A DNA stretch of 7,058 bases from Comamonadaceae bacterium (GTDB taxonomy: Bacteria > Pseudomonadota > Gammaproteobacteria > Burkholderiales > Burkholderiaceae). Within the stretch, counting starts at the first letter, position 1, and every line of letters begins with the position of its first letter. Location of the stretch: contig CANNNH010000072.1 of NCBI GenBank assembly GCA_947505915.1, positions 1 to 7,058 on the forward strand, in the 5' to 3' direction. Positions 6,510 through 7,058 of the stretch are shown in pieces. Below the pieces are notes generated by a model. It made no database searches. It was not told the DNA's origin and saw nothing but the letters and a program-made list of their open reading frames with translations. The position numbers were made by a program, and so were the translations under genes.

Positions 6510-7058
6510 ATGAACGCCACCATCTACGAAACCCCCGAGCACGAATTGCTGCGCGACCAGATCGCCCGCTTCATTGCCAAAGAAGTCGAGCCGCATGCGG
6601 CCGCCTGGGAAGAGACCGGCATGGTGCCGCGTGATGTGCTCAGGCGCATGGGCCAGGCCGGTTTGCTGGGCCTCATGTACGAGGGCCAGTACGGCGGCGG
6701 CGAGGGCGATGCGCTGACGAATCTGGTGTTTGCCGAAGCCCTGTCGCAGTCCACCTTTGCCGGCTTCATCATCACTGTGCTGGTGCACACCGACATGGCC
6801 AGCCCGCACCTGCACCATGCGGGTACGCCCGCACAAAAAGCCCGTTACCTGCCGGGTGTGACTTCGGGCGAGCTGATCACGGCGGTTGGCATCAGCGAGC
6901 CGGGCGCCGGCTCGGACGTGGCCGGCATCCGCACCAGCGCGCGGCGTGAAGGCGACGAATGGGTGATCAACGGCACCAAGATGTTCATCACCAACGGCGT
7001 GCATGCCAACCTGTACTTTGTGGCCGCCAAGACCGGCCCGGGCCGGCGCGACATGTCG
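6510..7058 (+). CDS. Acyl-CoA dehydrogenase, N-terminal part (runs off the window)
   Basis: The first 183 residues of an FAD-dependent acyl-CoA dehydrogenase, open to the last base of the window; the full enzyme would be about 380-400 residues. It catalyses alpha,beta-dehydrogenation of an acyl-CoA, passing electrons to electron-transfer flavoprotein. The N-terminal helical domain (about 5-115) contains LLGLMYEGQYGGG (52-64), and the middle beta-domain begins with ITAVGISEPGAGSDVAGIRTSA (123-144), the FAD/substrate-binding signature, followed by WVINGTKMFITNG (151-163). The catalytic glutamate lies outside the window. The start of the sequence does not look like isovaleryl-CoA dehydrogenase (LiuA), so the substrate is left open; a medium, branched or terpenoid acyl-CoA is possible. 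ATG 6510 has only a weak GAG (6498-6500) upstream. The 78-base gap after vapC holds A/T-rich DNA (6477-6488) but no promoter that I can defend. Confidence 0.92.
   Translation, partial: MNATIYETPEHELLRDQIARFIAKEVEPHAAAWEETGMVPRDVLRRMGQAGLLGLMYEGQYGGGEGDALTNLVFAEALSQSTFAGFIITVLVHTDMASPHLHHAGTPAQKARYLPGVTSGELITAVGISEPGAGSDVAGIRTSARREGDEWVINGTKMFITNGVHANLYFVAAKTGPGRRDMS

Overview
The window looks like a stretch of a high-GC beta-proteobacterial chromosome, most probably Burkholderiales/Comamonadaceae (Rhodoferax/Polaromonas-like). This is inferred from strong G/C third-position bias, tightly packed co-oriented genes and the character of the proteins; no rRNA or other taxonomic marker is present. 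All seven intact or partial genes discussed as catabolic or metabolic, plus the toxin-antitoxin pair, lie on the + strand. I saw no tRNA, rRNA, CRISPR array or insertion sequence, and no gene-free stretch exceeds about 100 bases.

Left part (1-2821): the 3' end of a HAD-family phosphatase is followed by a class V PLP-dependent aminotransferase (serine/alanine-glyoxylate aminotransferase-like) and then by the most unusual gene of the window. That gene encodes a 385-residue protein whose N-terminal half is a formyltransferase/10-formyl-tetrahydrofolate-hydrolase-type domain and whose C-terminal half is a pair of ACT domains of the GcvR type. This is the reverse of the domain order in PurU (ACT first, hydrolase second). 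Together the two genes suggest an amino-acid-responsive glycine/serine/one-carbon module, which is an inference from domain content and adjacency.

Middle part (2822-5709): after a 100-base gap with a weak terminator-like hairpin comes the carboxyltransferase (beta) subunit of a methylcrotonoyl-CoA-type acyl-CoA carboxylase (leucine/isovalerate degradation, liuB/mccB). Thirteen bases downstream begins an exported alpha/beta hydrolase with a complete Ser-Asp-His triad and an extra C-terminal domain carrying two close cysteines.

Right part (5710-7058): a compact vapBC type II toxin-antitoxin module with its own sigma70-like promoter and a perfect 8-bp inverted repeat overlapping the -10 box sits between the hydrolase and the 5' end of an acyl-CoA dehydrogenase gene that runs off the window. 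The acyl-CoA carboxylase beta subunit and the dehydrogenase fit a branched-chain acyl-CoA degradation locus into which vapBC, and perhaps the hydrolase, have been inserted.
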